DNA from: Buxus sempervirens
Taxonomy: Eukaryota > Streptophyta > Magnoliopsida > Buxales > Buxaceae
Reading direction: 5' to 3'
NCBI GenBank assembly: GCA_947561395.2
Contig: OX387184.1
Location: 28,200,766-28,264,765 of the forward strand
Length of the DNA: 64,000 bases
The notes beneath the pieces were generated by a model, which was not told where the DNA came from, did not search any database, and saw only the letters and a list, made by a program, of their open reading frames with translations. Made by a program: the position numbers and the translations under genes. Position 1 is the first letter of the stretch; each line of letters starts with the position of its first letter. This document shows, piece by piece, positions 43,007 through 53,620 of the stretch.

Positions 43007-44567
43007 ATGGAGATGTTTCTGCTCATCTCTTTACTTCTTGCCTTGATTTCTTCAATATCCGCGTTTAACGTTCAGACTATTTTTACATTTGGGGACTCCA
43101 TATTTGATGCAGGAAACAATCATTTCAACAAGAATTGCACTGCTCAAGCAGATTTTCCACCTTATGGATGCAGCTTCTTCCACTACCCTACTGGCAGATT
43201 CACTAATGGGAGAACAGTTGCTGACTTTCTGTGTTAGTCCCAGCTGGGTCTTCGTATTTTTGTTCTTTCAGTCTTATTTCACTTCCTCTGAATCTTTTGA
43301 TAATATTCAATGACAATTACTTTTCTAATGGGCAATTGCATGCAGCTGAGTTCATTGGAATAGATTTTCAAAAACCATATCTTGAAGCAGAGATAGAGTT
43401 TATTAATGGCACCCAAAAAGCTTATCCATCAAACGGTATCAACTTTGCCAGTGCCGGGGGTGGTGTTTTGCAGGAAACTAACAAGGATTGGGTAAGCCAA
43501 AGTTCATTTTCAATAGAAGTAGATGGATACTTACCTAGAGGATATTTGGTACATTTTTCAAATTTACTTTTTAACTTTTCAAAATAGAAAAAAATTAAAA
43601 AATTTTATTTGGAAAAGTTAAAAAGCTAGTAACTATACCAAACAACCTCATAAGTAGTGTGTGTATGTATATATATAGGTTATGCATAATAGATATTTGG
43701 TCTAACTTTAAATGTTACTGTTGCATAGGGGATTATTTCAATCCAGGAACAATTGCAACAATTCCAAGCATCAATAGAGCAAAACAAGATCAACAAGAAA
43801 CTCATCGAAAAATCGCTGTTCCTCTTTGAATCCGGCTCTAACGACATCTTCGGCTACTTTGTCCCTTATAACAATCACTCCCTTGACCCTGATGCCTATG
43901 TGGGCACCATGTTGGTAGAGGTCAGGCACTTCGTCGATCAAATTTATCAACTCGGCGGTCGTCGAATAACCATCTTTGCACTTGGTCCAGTCGGTTGTGT
44001 TCCAGCGAGGGTGCTCTTGCCCGGAGCACCTATCGATCGATGCTATGGAAAGATAAACAAGATGGTTAAGAGTTACAACTTGGGTCTAGAAAGCTTGGTT
44101 AAGGATATCCCAATTAAGTACCCTGGTGCAGTTGGTGTTTATGGAGCAGTATATGACATTGTTCAACTCTTCCGCTCCTTCCCAAACCGTTATGGTAATG
44201 TAACTTGAGATTATATATATGATGCTTCAACCTTATTCATGGAAGCAGCCTATTTTGCTAACATAAAATAATCCACTTTGATGTTGAATCAGTTAATGAG
44301 ATTGTTATTGTTGTTGTTTGCTTTTCAGGATTCTTCAACACATCAAGTGCTTGCTGTGGTGATGGAGATCTTGGAGGAATGTTGCAATGTGGCAAAGAGG
44401 GCTACAAGATATGTGAAAACCCAAATGAGTTCTTGTTTTGGGATTATTTCCATCCATCAGAACATACTTACAAACTCATATCAAAGGCTTTGTGGGCAGG
44501 TAACCAATCTAGGATTAGACCCATAAATATGAAGGCGCTTGTCAACATTAGCCTCCCCACTTCTTAA
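43007..44567 (+). CDS. GDSL-type esterase/lipase, four exons, intact
   Basis: Exons 43007-43232, 43346-43491, 43729-44194 and 44329-44567 join in frame with GT-AG introns and give 358 aa, the usual length of plant GDSL lipases. A signal peptide (MEMFLLISLLLALISSISA) predicts secretion. Block I is FTFGDSIFDAGNN with the nucleophile Ser31. Block II has the Gly in GINFASAGGGVL. Block III is GSNDI with Asn162. Block V is WDYFHPSEH with Asp318 and His321. The four SGNH residues are therefore all present. It should hydrolyse an ester (substrate not predictable) in the cell wall or apoplast. It is the surviving member of a local duplication whose other copy (10326-38567) is destroyed. The start was chosen as the first ATG before the hydrophobic stretch. 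Confidence 0.93.
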
Positions 44568-44957
44568 GCTGAAGAACAATTTCAAAAGAAGTAACAGATC
44601 AGATGAAAGCGGTAACTACATCTATCAGCAGCGTATGGTGGTTTATGATTAATCAAATTTCATGTTATTTTGTCACAAGGTTTGCCCATATGCAGATTTT
44701 GTTTCATTCAATAATGTGTTATTTATCCTACAAAAATCCATAAATTAGACTCTTAATTTACATGGTAATGTACCAAAAAAAGAAAAGAAAAAGACTCTTA
44801 ATTTACATGGTAAACCTACACTCTGTTGTGTAATAAATGCCATGCTTGTATCGGTAGAAAACCCCACTTTAACTGGTGGTCAGGAAACCAACGGTAAATT
44901 TACAAGGGAAATTAATTTACAGCTAGACCCCTTGAGGTTTGACTAAAAGGCACAGAC
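44568..44957. other. GDSL 3' flank
   Basis: AT-rich sequence, probably the 3' UTR and terminator; a phrase agactcttaatttacatggta is repeated (44746, 44792). It ends in the GCACAGAC duplication at 44950-44957. Confidence 0.5.
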
Positions 44958-45321
44958 TAGGGATGCAACTCGGTTCATTTCGATCCGACTTGAGCTCAAT
45001 CCAATACCAAACCGAAATTATTATAAACCAACCCAAACTGAACCGAAATCAAAACCAATAATATAAAACTGAAGACCGAACCGATTAAAAATTTAAATTC
45101 TTAAACCTGAACCAAACCTTAAATCGGTTCAGTTCTAGTCTAAAACTAAACAATTAGATTGATGTTTTTTTTAAAAAGTTTTTCAAAAACAAGACCCGCT
45201 GGCTCACTTTAGTGGGCTGGGTCGGTTTTGCTCCCAAAGAAAAGTGGCCCCTGTTATGCCTTAATTTTATAGGCAATCGGCTGGACCGAGGAATTCCTTG
45301 GTCCCACATGCACATTCCTTA

Positions 45322-45358
45322 GTCCCACATTGGTCCGATTGTCCGATTGCTTATAAAG
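45322..45358 (+). promoter_or_regulatory. possible snRNA-type USE/TATA pair
   Basis: agtcccacattgg resembles the plant snRNA upstream element RTCCCACATCG, and ttataaag follows about 30 bp later, close to the spacing used in U-snRNA promoters. Another related motif (ctcacatcggtgg) lies at 45374. No snRNA-like product was recognised downstream. Confidence 0.3.
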
Positions 45359-45560
45359 CCAAATCACCTTCTCTCACATCGGTGGACATGATCTTGCTTG
45401 GCTCTTGAGTTGATCTTACTTGGCTCTTGAGTCAAGTATTTGTTTAGTATATATCAGTATATACTAATATAGAATATGGATTTATATAGACTGTAAAAAT
45501 CGGGCTTCGGTTTGGTTAAGTTATGCCTTTTAACCCAAAACCGAATTCGATTTAAGTACA

Positions 45561-46480
45561 CTAGCAAAATGCACGTGCAGTACTGCACGTATGTAGTTTG
45601 GGAGTGGGTGAATTCACAGGCATAGTAGTCAATTGCTTAAAACAGAAGATCAATAGGGAAGTTTTTTTGGCACTTCGTGGGCCTATTGTGGAATCTGATT
45701 CCACCAAGGTGAACTCCTAGTACTCTATTTAGGTCCCCATATAGCAAAGCAAGGACTTCGATACTTAGTCGTGAAAGAACTCTGGAACTACCATTCACTC
45801 AATTGGAAAATGCTATTTATTTAATCATAAACATTACATAGATTAAACAACATCCATCAAACGAAAAAAATTAAAAGGACTCCAACACGGTGTAGATCTT
45901 GTTGAAGTAGTGCCCCAGAAAGTGCCTATTATAAAGTAACCAAGATGATCAGGAACAGGACCATGAACCAAGGAAGCGCACACACTTCCAAACCAAACTC
46001 TTTAAGCCAGAATTCCTAGTTCTGTTCCTGAGTACTTGGTAGATTATGAACCATGAAGTACTTGGTAGATTATGTTTCAGGTCTACACTCAACTGTTTAG
46101 CAGCCACAGAATAGTCTTTATCTCTTGTTCCCAGTTCTGTTCTTGAGTCACCAACATTTCCGATTACTACCAGACAATAAATAATTAAATATTGCATGTG
46201 TTGTTTGTTTTTGCAGATAGTTAAGAAGAAATAATATGAGAATACAGTTTTGAAAATCATTTAGATTCTTACATGTTGTATCAAAGTAACAGCAGTAGTT
46301 CCACTGCAGATGGAAAGAAAAGATGGAAAGAATGTATCAAAAAACTTATTAAAAATATAGTAGAGATCAATCCTAGAATTGCAACATTTGCTTCCTTAAG
46401 AATCAAACAATTTTGAAAGCAAACCCAAACATACGAAAAAATAATACAACAATGCACATAAGATTGCACGTAACACATGA
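45561..46480 (-). mobile_element. Helitron 3' part, minus strand
   Basis: On the minus strand it ends with the perfect 18-bp palindrome ACGTGCAGTACTGCACGT (45573-45590), then 8 bases and CTAG at 45561-45564, a Helitron 3' terminus. Diverged homology in reverse order links it to 60930-61671, the end of the plus-strand Helitron. Its upstream half resumes at about 53050-53610, so about 6.5 kb was inserted within it. Confidence 0.75.
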
Positions 46481-46968
46481 ATGGTACCAAAATAAATAAA
46501 TAAATAACAACATCAGATATATATGGTAGTATGAACATCTTGTTACTGCGGTGTTTGCATCCTATTAGCTACAATAAAAAAACAGAGACTAAATGAGTAG
46601 TTCACATGACATGTTACTTATGCTTGTCTTCTCTTATAAATTAAAAACTAGAGCCTGCAAGAGTTTGAATAATAGTTATGCACCACGGATCGGAGATGCA
46701 ATCCAGAAGGTTGTGAATGGGACTTTCATGAGTCATAAACGCTTGCATGAAGATGCCAAGAATGGCTATCTAGGTTCTAATCGTCCTGCCATAAAAAATA
46801 AAAAAAAATAAAAAAGAATACGACAGTACAACATGCATTCAGTGAAATGGCTGTTTTAAAAAATCTTTACTACTATAAAAAGTACGAAGGCCCTTAATGT
46901 TTGTCCACTTTTTCTTCCTAGAATACCCTCACACTAATAACAAATTTTGACGAACCTATCCTTTCGAT

Positions 46969-47280
46969 TCACCACACCGCTTGGGACACAGTCATGCATT
47001 GAGTACGCCTATTCATGTTGCCAGACACAAAAAGAAGTTCTCTTAAATCAGCATCCTTGAGCTGATTGTATGCGTCCCCACAGTGCCCCCAAGCAAATGA
47101 TTTTACGTCACAAACAACAAGATAAGACTTACAAATAGAAGAACTATCAGGAGAGAAGGAACTACCAGAAGCAATTCCTGCAAATTTAGAAGTGCATGGG
47201 ATATTATCCAATAAATCAGTTGTAATAGACATTGTCTGTACTGGAGAGCAGAAAGTTATTCCCAGATCATCTCCACTCAA
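46969..47280 (-). pseudogene. captured host exon, possibly spatacsin-like
   Basis: An open minus-strand stretch contains SYLVVCDVKSFAWGHCGDAY followed by DADLRELLFVSGN, which resembles the N-terminal part of plant spatacsin-type proteins as I remember them. Upstream is a Ser-rich linker. It lies within Helitron sequence and lacks flanking exons, so it is most likely captured. The naming is weak; a protein search would settle it. Confidence 0.35.
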
Positions 47281-47289
47281 AGAATTCCT

Positions 47290-48150
47290 TGCTCATAAAA
47301 AAAAGATCAATTAACAGTTGGCAATGGGCAAATTTCATACCGCATTCGATGACAGAGGTAGAGAAGATCAGGAATTACCATCAGTCAGCAGAAATAGCAA
47401 AGCTTTGCACTGATATGATAACAGCAATGTCTCCCTTGTTGGCTAGATGGAAGCTTCACTGCTCCTATCGTCCATGTTCCATAGCTTCAGACACCCATCG
47501 AGCCCTGAAGACACCACGACCATCATAAACAAAACGAAACAGTTTGGAATTGAAGTCAGACCTGATCGAGATGGCTGGGAGATTAAGCGGCGTAGCTTCT
47601 TAGATCATGGGAGGAAATGGCGTGGTAGGTCGTTCTATCGCTTCCTCGCTTCGTCTTCGCTCCGGCATGGGCCTTGCTGCCGAGAAACACCTTGTCCCCG
47701 ACAAACCAGTAACTGCCTATCAAGTGCTCTTTGTTCTGCTTTCTAACTGTTTGTCGAAATTTTTTCCCCTAAAATAACTCGAACAACCTCCATATTTCCT
47801 TCTTGCTTTTATCAAACCAACAAGTAACTGCAAATCCGTTGCTTCACTTTCCAAAACACCATGATAACTGCCTAGTGTCCTTTCAAATGGTCACGTACTA
47901 CGTCATCATACTCAAAAGAAAGAACAGCTGTTTCCCATCATTTCTGATCGCATCTGCAGTCTCTGTTTCTTCCTCCATCTTCATATCCGCTCTGGGAATA
48001 TTTCCTTCTTCAACCAGATTAGCCTCTTCTGTGACGGTTGACGGGGGCACACTAACATTCTCGCATTGTTGACTGTTCGGAATCCTATCCCAAATTTCAG
48101 AGAAAGGAAGAGTAACCAGGTTAGTTGCATCTGTCCATTTATGTTCCTGT
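47290..48150. other. no gene assigned
   Basis: Mixed sequence with several short open frames on both strands (for example 47898-48173 minus), possibly more captured exon pieces. None has a motif I can name. Confidence 0.4.
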
Positions 48151-48545
48151 GAACGAAAACGTTTGGTAGGCAATAATTACTTTGTTGTCACCGTTATCTT
48201 GCCATTTTGAATAGTTTGTTGCTGTTCGGTTAGTCTATTCTTGTTTTTATTGATATTATTGTATAATCCATTTATTGAACGAAAACGTTTGGTAGGCAAT
48301 AACTACTTTGCTGTCACCGTTATCTTGCCATTTTGAAATGTTTGTTGCTGTTCAGTTAGTCCATTCTTGTTTTTATTGATATTATTGTATAATCCATTTA
48401 TTTTGTAATATACTCAAGTTTATTTTGCTTCCGTTATCTTGCTGTTATTTTGAATAACGTCTATGCAAACTAATCTTGCTGTTAAGTTGGTCCATTCTTG
48501 TTTTTATTGATATTCTTGTATAATCCATTTATTATCATAACTCAA
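48151..48545. repeat. tandem repeat, about 127-bp unit, 2.8 copies
   Basis: gaacgaaaacgtttggtagg begins units at 48151 and 48279, each ending ttgtataatccatttatt. A third diverged copy without the start lies at about 48430-48530. Confidence 0.9.
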
Positions 48546-50176
48546 GTTTATTTTTATGTGTGTGGTGACTTCATGTAAAATGTTGTTAATATTGTGGGTT
48601 TTTCATGTATTTGATCTGCATATAAAGACTAAGCCTGATTGTTTACTTCTGTTAATACGTTTTAATTCTCAGAGACTCAATATGCGTGATCTTGTTCCTT
48701 CAATTTGACAAAATGAAAGCTATGGCCTCTATTGGTGCTCTCTTGTACTATTTTTCTCCTCTATTTATATATACTTCTTTCATTACCGATAAAAAAATAG
48801 CTATGAAGAAATCAGAAGAATGAAAAGATAAGAAATTAATATTAAAATGTGTGTTTAACTAAAAAAATCTGTGAAATCTGAAAGATAAGTTGATTATTGT
48901 AATTGGCATGATATTCATATCTCATTCACTGTAAGCTTATTGGGAGTCCATTTTCATGATTTCCAACATATTCAGGGAGTCCTTTTTCTTACATTAAAAG
49001 TTCTATCAGCAACCACATTGGCATAGAAACAAGCACCATGATAATGAAAGTTTGTAAAGAAATAAAGGAGAGTAAAACAAAATATGCAACCAAATTTTGT
49101 GTGGTTGCATATTTTTTAATATTGAGTCTATGTTCTATAATAAGCTTCACTATCTCCCTTTCTATTGCATTGATAGGAGAGGTTATGATTTTGTTGACAT
49201 AGCACAGAGTTCAGGGATGTTTAAAGGTTTTCATGTTGGCTCAGAAGCCTTTTTTGTTGCCCACTGGTAGTTTTCAGATGACATGATAGCTTTGGTACAG
49301 AACCAGTTATTGAAAGAATAGAGAGTCTTTTAGCAACTTGGAGAAATTCGATCTGGAATATTCAGAAACAGTTTAGAATGTCTTGTTGCTACTGTTATAT
49401 AACTTGGTATTGTCCTCGGGCATTCATAATAAGCAAGCAGTGCAGGTCCCAATGTATTAATCATGGAAGATATTGTGCCCCTGATCTTGAACAGGATTTC
49501 AATGAAGGTTATGAAGGGAAAGACGTCGTCATTGAAAATTGAAGGCAGCTATGCGTGTTCAGAGTGGCAAATGAGACCAAAAAGCCTTGGGTCTGGTGGG
49601 ATTATGTAACTAATTTTCAAATAAGATGTCCCATGAAGCAGAAGAAATACAATAAGGAATGTGCTGATTCTGTTATCAAATCTTTAGTTTATTATTGCAT
49701 CCTTTGTCAAGTGTTAGATATGAATCCCTATCGTTTTGCTTTATATGTGGACGGATTAACTATTCATATTCAAGACAAAGTGGCTAGGTGCACATTATTT
49801 ACAGACTATGTAGTTTCGATAGACCAAACTTAAGAGAGATTAAATGCAAAATCTGGGTTGCAGAAAGATACCCTAGAATCAAAAGGTTCTCAAATATATT
49901 AAGAAACAGGTTTATTCCACAGTTATAATACAAATAATAGTACACGTGAAGCAACAGTAAGATCTGAGAGTCGAGATGTTCCTGAAATTTTTTTATGTTG
50001 AACCAACAATCCACAAAAAATGAATATCAGTGACAATGTTGCACAAAAAAGTGATGGCTTAAGTGGAGAGGATAATCTAGATATATGGATCAGTACAATG
50101 AAAGTATTTTCACTATAAAATGAGCTCTGTTTGTTAGGTAATTGGAGATTTAGCAATAAAAGACATAGTTTGTCAC
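48546..50176. other. no gene assigned, probably Helitron interior
   Basis: AT-rich. An open stretch at 49555-49833 (plus) reads [19 protein letters not shown] but carries no motif that I can name. It is bounded on the right by the duplication ACAAA of the solo LTR. Confidence 0.4.
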
Positions 50177-50181
50177 ACAAA

Positions 50182-52590
50182 TGTAGACACCCCAAATCGC
50201 ACCTCAATATAAGAGAATGCCTAAGAAGAGCTTCAAATGTCTTATTTGAGCCTTGACATATGTCAAACATTCAAAAACTTTCAGAATCAGTGCCAACCGT
50301 ACTGTGTATACGGTTTTTATAATTTTGATCTCAACCGCTCTGTATGCACGGTTGCAACTGTACACACAGCACGGTTCAAGTCCATGCTTGTTGCGCTGGC
50401 GGCCACGTGGCTTCGCGAAGCTTCGGCCGTTGAGCCGCATGGACAGCAATCAATTAAAGCATAACTGAATTGAACCGCCCTGTATGTGCGGTTTGGTTAA
50501 ATTTGTATATGAACCGCACTTCGAGTAACGGTTGTGTAGAAACCGCACTGAGTATACGGTTTTGGCTGTTTCGGGGATTTGCGAAATGGCTCGATCTCTG
50601 AGCCTTATTTACGCATATTACCTCTCTCTTGGGGACTTGAACTCCCTATTTCACCCTCCGAAACTTGCTGAATTACTCCAATTCAAGCCTTGGAGGAGAA
50701 TTGGAATAATCTAGAAGGCCTTTTTGGCCTACCCTTGGGACTCTTCTACCCTTGACTTGGCCTATAAATAGAGGGGTCCTCCTCTTGCAAATGGCTGACA
50801 ATCTGAAGCTTAGAAGCTCTGCAAGAAGAAGGAGAACCTCTGCTGGATTGTCTACTCAACTGTTCAAGCTATTAAGGTAAAGCCCATTTGAGTTATTGCT
50901 TCCTCTTTATGTTCTAGCAATCTCTCATCTTCTACCTTTTTGTAGTGTAAGGCCTTGGTGTTGTTTGTAGCCCCAAACCCCTTCTAAAGTACCTGGGAAT
51001 CCTCTCTAGCCGTAAAACGTGAAGAGAGAGCCTGGGGAAAAGGAAGGTGGAATGGATCCTCTAGGTTTAGAACCCACAGATGATGAAAAGCATGTTATAT
51101 GGTTATTTTGAACCCTTGAATGCTTCTCTGATTTATTTTGTATTTGGAGAAAATGTGAATCCATGCTCTCAATAGCCATGGATTCCAACTTTCTCATAGA
51201 AATGTGATTTTCCACATCTTCACACCCACTTGTCACTGTTTTTGCAAAGATAGGCTAGATCTTGGATTTCCGTGTAAATATGGAAAATCTGAGATCATTG
51301 GCCTTAGAATGAGTTTTTAGAACTTCATGATAAGGTTTTTTGTTGATTTTTGAGGTTTTGGTCGAATCCACATGCACACATGCACTGGTTTCCATGTTTC
51401 CTCTTCAAAAACTTCAAAATAGGGCAGATCTGTGGCCTGTCTTGGAATGCTTATAACTTCATCCTCCGGATGAAATTTTGAGTGATTTCAAAGACATGTG
51501 ATAGATTGGAAAGCCTACTTAATATCTGGAAATTTTCTTCCATTTTCATATAGCCAATTTTTGACACCATCTCTTCAAAGTTTGTAGGTCAGTTCAGCCC
51601 AGATTGCTGAACTTGCCACTTCGATGGTGCACTATTTGCTCAGTTTTAATCCGTTTCATGTGATTCCAGTTTCTGAGTTTTCTTTGAGAAGTCTATTTTC
51701 ATTTCCAACTGGTTTCAACAGATTTCAATCTGTTTTGTGCCTTGGGTGCTCAATGGACTCAGAGGTGCTCGCTGGCATAGTCCAGAGCTCATCTGTGGTC
51801 TTTTAGGCCTATTCAAGAGAGCACACAAGTCACATCCGGATAGAAATTGGTGTGAGGTTTTTTTCTTTGGAAAGATGGCACCACACGCTTCCCCCATACC
51901 AATTTTCATGAATTTTTATTGAGCCAAACTCCACGAATAGAGCTTTGAAAATGCCTACTTAACGCTTTTTCTGAGTTATAACAGTAGATTTCAGATATGG
52001 ATTTCTCTTTCATTTTGAATCAGATTGAGTTGAAATTTTTACTGTATACTCTACTATATACCAGTTTTCAAATGGCTTTGGTTTCATTTGATTTGGATTT
52101 AAATTGAATGAGTTATGGTTTATCAAAGCTTTCAAGTTCTTTTGACCTAATTTCTCCAGATTGGACTTAGCTTGATTTTCTTCATTTTTACTTTGATTTT
52201 ACTTCACTCATGAAGTTTTAGAAGTGATGGATCCACGAAGAGAGCCTAAGTTCATTAGACTTCTCATGTGGAAGGGTCACACACATTGTGCTTGTTAAGC
52301 ACCTCTTAGTTCATTTTACTAACAAATGATTTAAAGTATAAGCAAGCATGTGGTAACCGTCTTAGACGGATGAGTGGGAGTGCCTAACACCTTCCCCCGC
52401 TCATAAACAATTCCCCGTACCCAATCTCTGGATTTTCCTTGTATTAGAGCTACTTTGGCTCTATTTGACATCTATGAACCTTTTGGTGTCCATTCACACC
52501 TTAAAATGGATGGTGGCGACTCTTAACATTTTATCGATCCCCGCGTGACGATATCGGAAGTCATCCGAGATGACGAATCCATGTCTCACA
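50182..52590 (+). mobile_element. solo LTR with a dyad array, Ogre-related family
   Basis: Begins TGTAGACACC, ends ATGTCTCACA, flanked by ACAAA at 50177-50181 and 52591-52595. Same family as the nested solo LTR at 32341-34147, which is reversed. A TATA box cctataaatagagg is at about 50761-50774. Near the 3' end GGTGGCGACTC (52512-52522) resembles the Ogre primer site, and ggtgcct-like tgcctaacaccttcccc (52382-52398) is typical of Tat LTRs. No coding sequence. Confidence 0.93.
50295..50561. repeat. six 21-22-bp AACCG...CGGTT dyads in the solo-LTR promoter
   Basis: Dyads start at 50295, 50333, 50356, 50473, 50512 and 50541. Five are 21 bp, one is 22. Arms are AACCG(T/C/A) and (N)CGGTT; the middle often reads ctgtat. 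Distances include 38, 39 and 117 (3 x 39) bp, recalling the 39-bp period of the Ogre LTR. The array ends 200 bp upstream of the TATA box. Confidence 0.9.
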
Positions 52591-52867
52591 ACAAAGTCAT
52601 TGTTAGTAAATAAGGCCTTGTACCTTGCAAATGGGATGCTAACAATAGAGTGCATCCATGTAAAATTTGGCTACTTTGAACTATGATATTGTAATTCATA
52701 TTTAACACTATTTCCCTTTTTTATATTTCATCTTCTGTCATCATGGTTAACAAGAGTGAGCTGAGTTATTGCATCTCCTTGCAAATAGTATATCCTTTTT
52801 TTTTTATCATAGTTATCTTTCATCTTCTTTGCATATTATTTTTGACTAGCACTCTAAATAAAATTCC

Positions 52868-52896
52868 CACGTGCAACGCACGTGCATATTTACTAG
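52868..52896 (+). mobile_element. Helitron 3' terminus
   Basis: CACGTGC-AAC-GCACGTG forms a hairpin 8 bases before CTAG (52893-52896), as in Helitron ends. The body probably extends left, through the solo LTR; the 5' end was not located. Confidence 0.65.
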
Positions 52897-53044
52897 TAAA
52901 TCTAAAAATAAATAGACATGAATTGTAAAGGTGTAGTGAGTTCACAAAAAAATTCAAAAGTTTCAAAAAACTAATTTCCAGCAATGAAAAATATGATGAG
53001 GAAAAAAAAACAAAAGATAAAGAAAAACATTTTTTATCACTTTG

Positions 53045-53620
53045 AGCTTCCATTCCTGTGAGTTTCTAGTATATTTGGTCAACCCAAGAGGATTGAAAAG
53101 TGGACCACCATGGTAGCTATTAAATTTACCACACAATTTGTTAGCTAGATATTCTTATTATCTTTCTAATGAACTATCTACCCATTTAACATATCAGGTC
53201 AGTGGATCCATGAGTTTTTCAGTGATGTTATAGCAGAGGGCAACTCAAAATGACATAAAAGTGTTGACAGTGTTTTTTTAAATTTTTTTTATTAGTAAGT
53301 AGATGATATTATATTTAAATGTGAAAATTGAAAGGATAAAGGTGCACAAAATGTGAACCAAGACCTATCTTCCCCACATACCTTCCTCCAATAGAGAACA
53401 CCTATCTCCACTCAGGTCCCAAACAGTATCCCTCCCAATTGCTGATGGTTTTGTAAGAGGCTATTTTAGAAATTGATGTGGATTCATATTTAGTGCTGGA
53501 AGTTTCCTGGGTTCCAAGCCTTTCAATGTAGCTTCCATCCTAAGTAAGGTTCCCTCTTGTGATTGGCTTCATGGACTAATGAAATCCATGTTTCTTTTGG
53601 TTTCAATAAATCTGAAATTA
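53045..53620 (-). mobile_element. Helitron fragment, minus strand, matching 60530-60930
   Basis: Reverse-complement matches include ggtcaacccaagaggattga (53078, against 60890) and tatctacccatttaacatat (53170, against 60785), as well as caatcacaag at the far end. It is the missing upstream part of the minus Helitron ending at 45561. Confidence 0.75.

Noticed and set aside
50182..52590. Solo LTR read as a host gene because of its TATA box
   Set aside because: TG...CA ends, the ACAAA duplication and homology to the LTR at 32341-34147 show an LTR; no protein follows.
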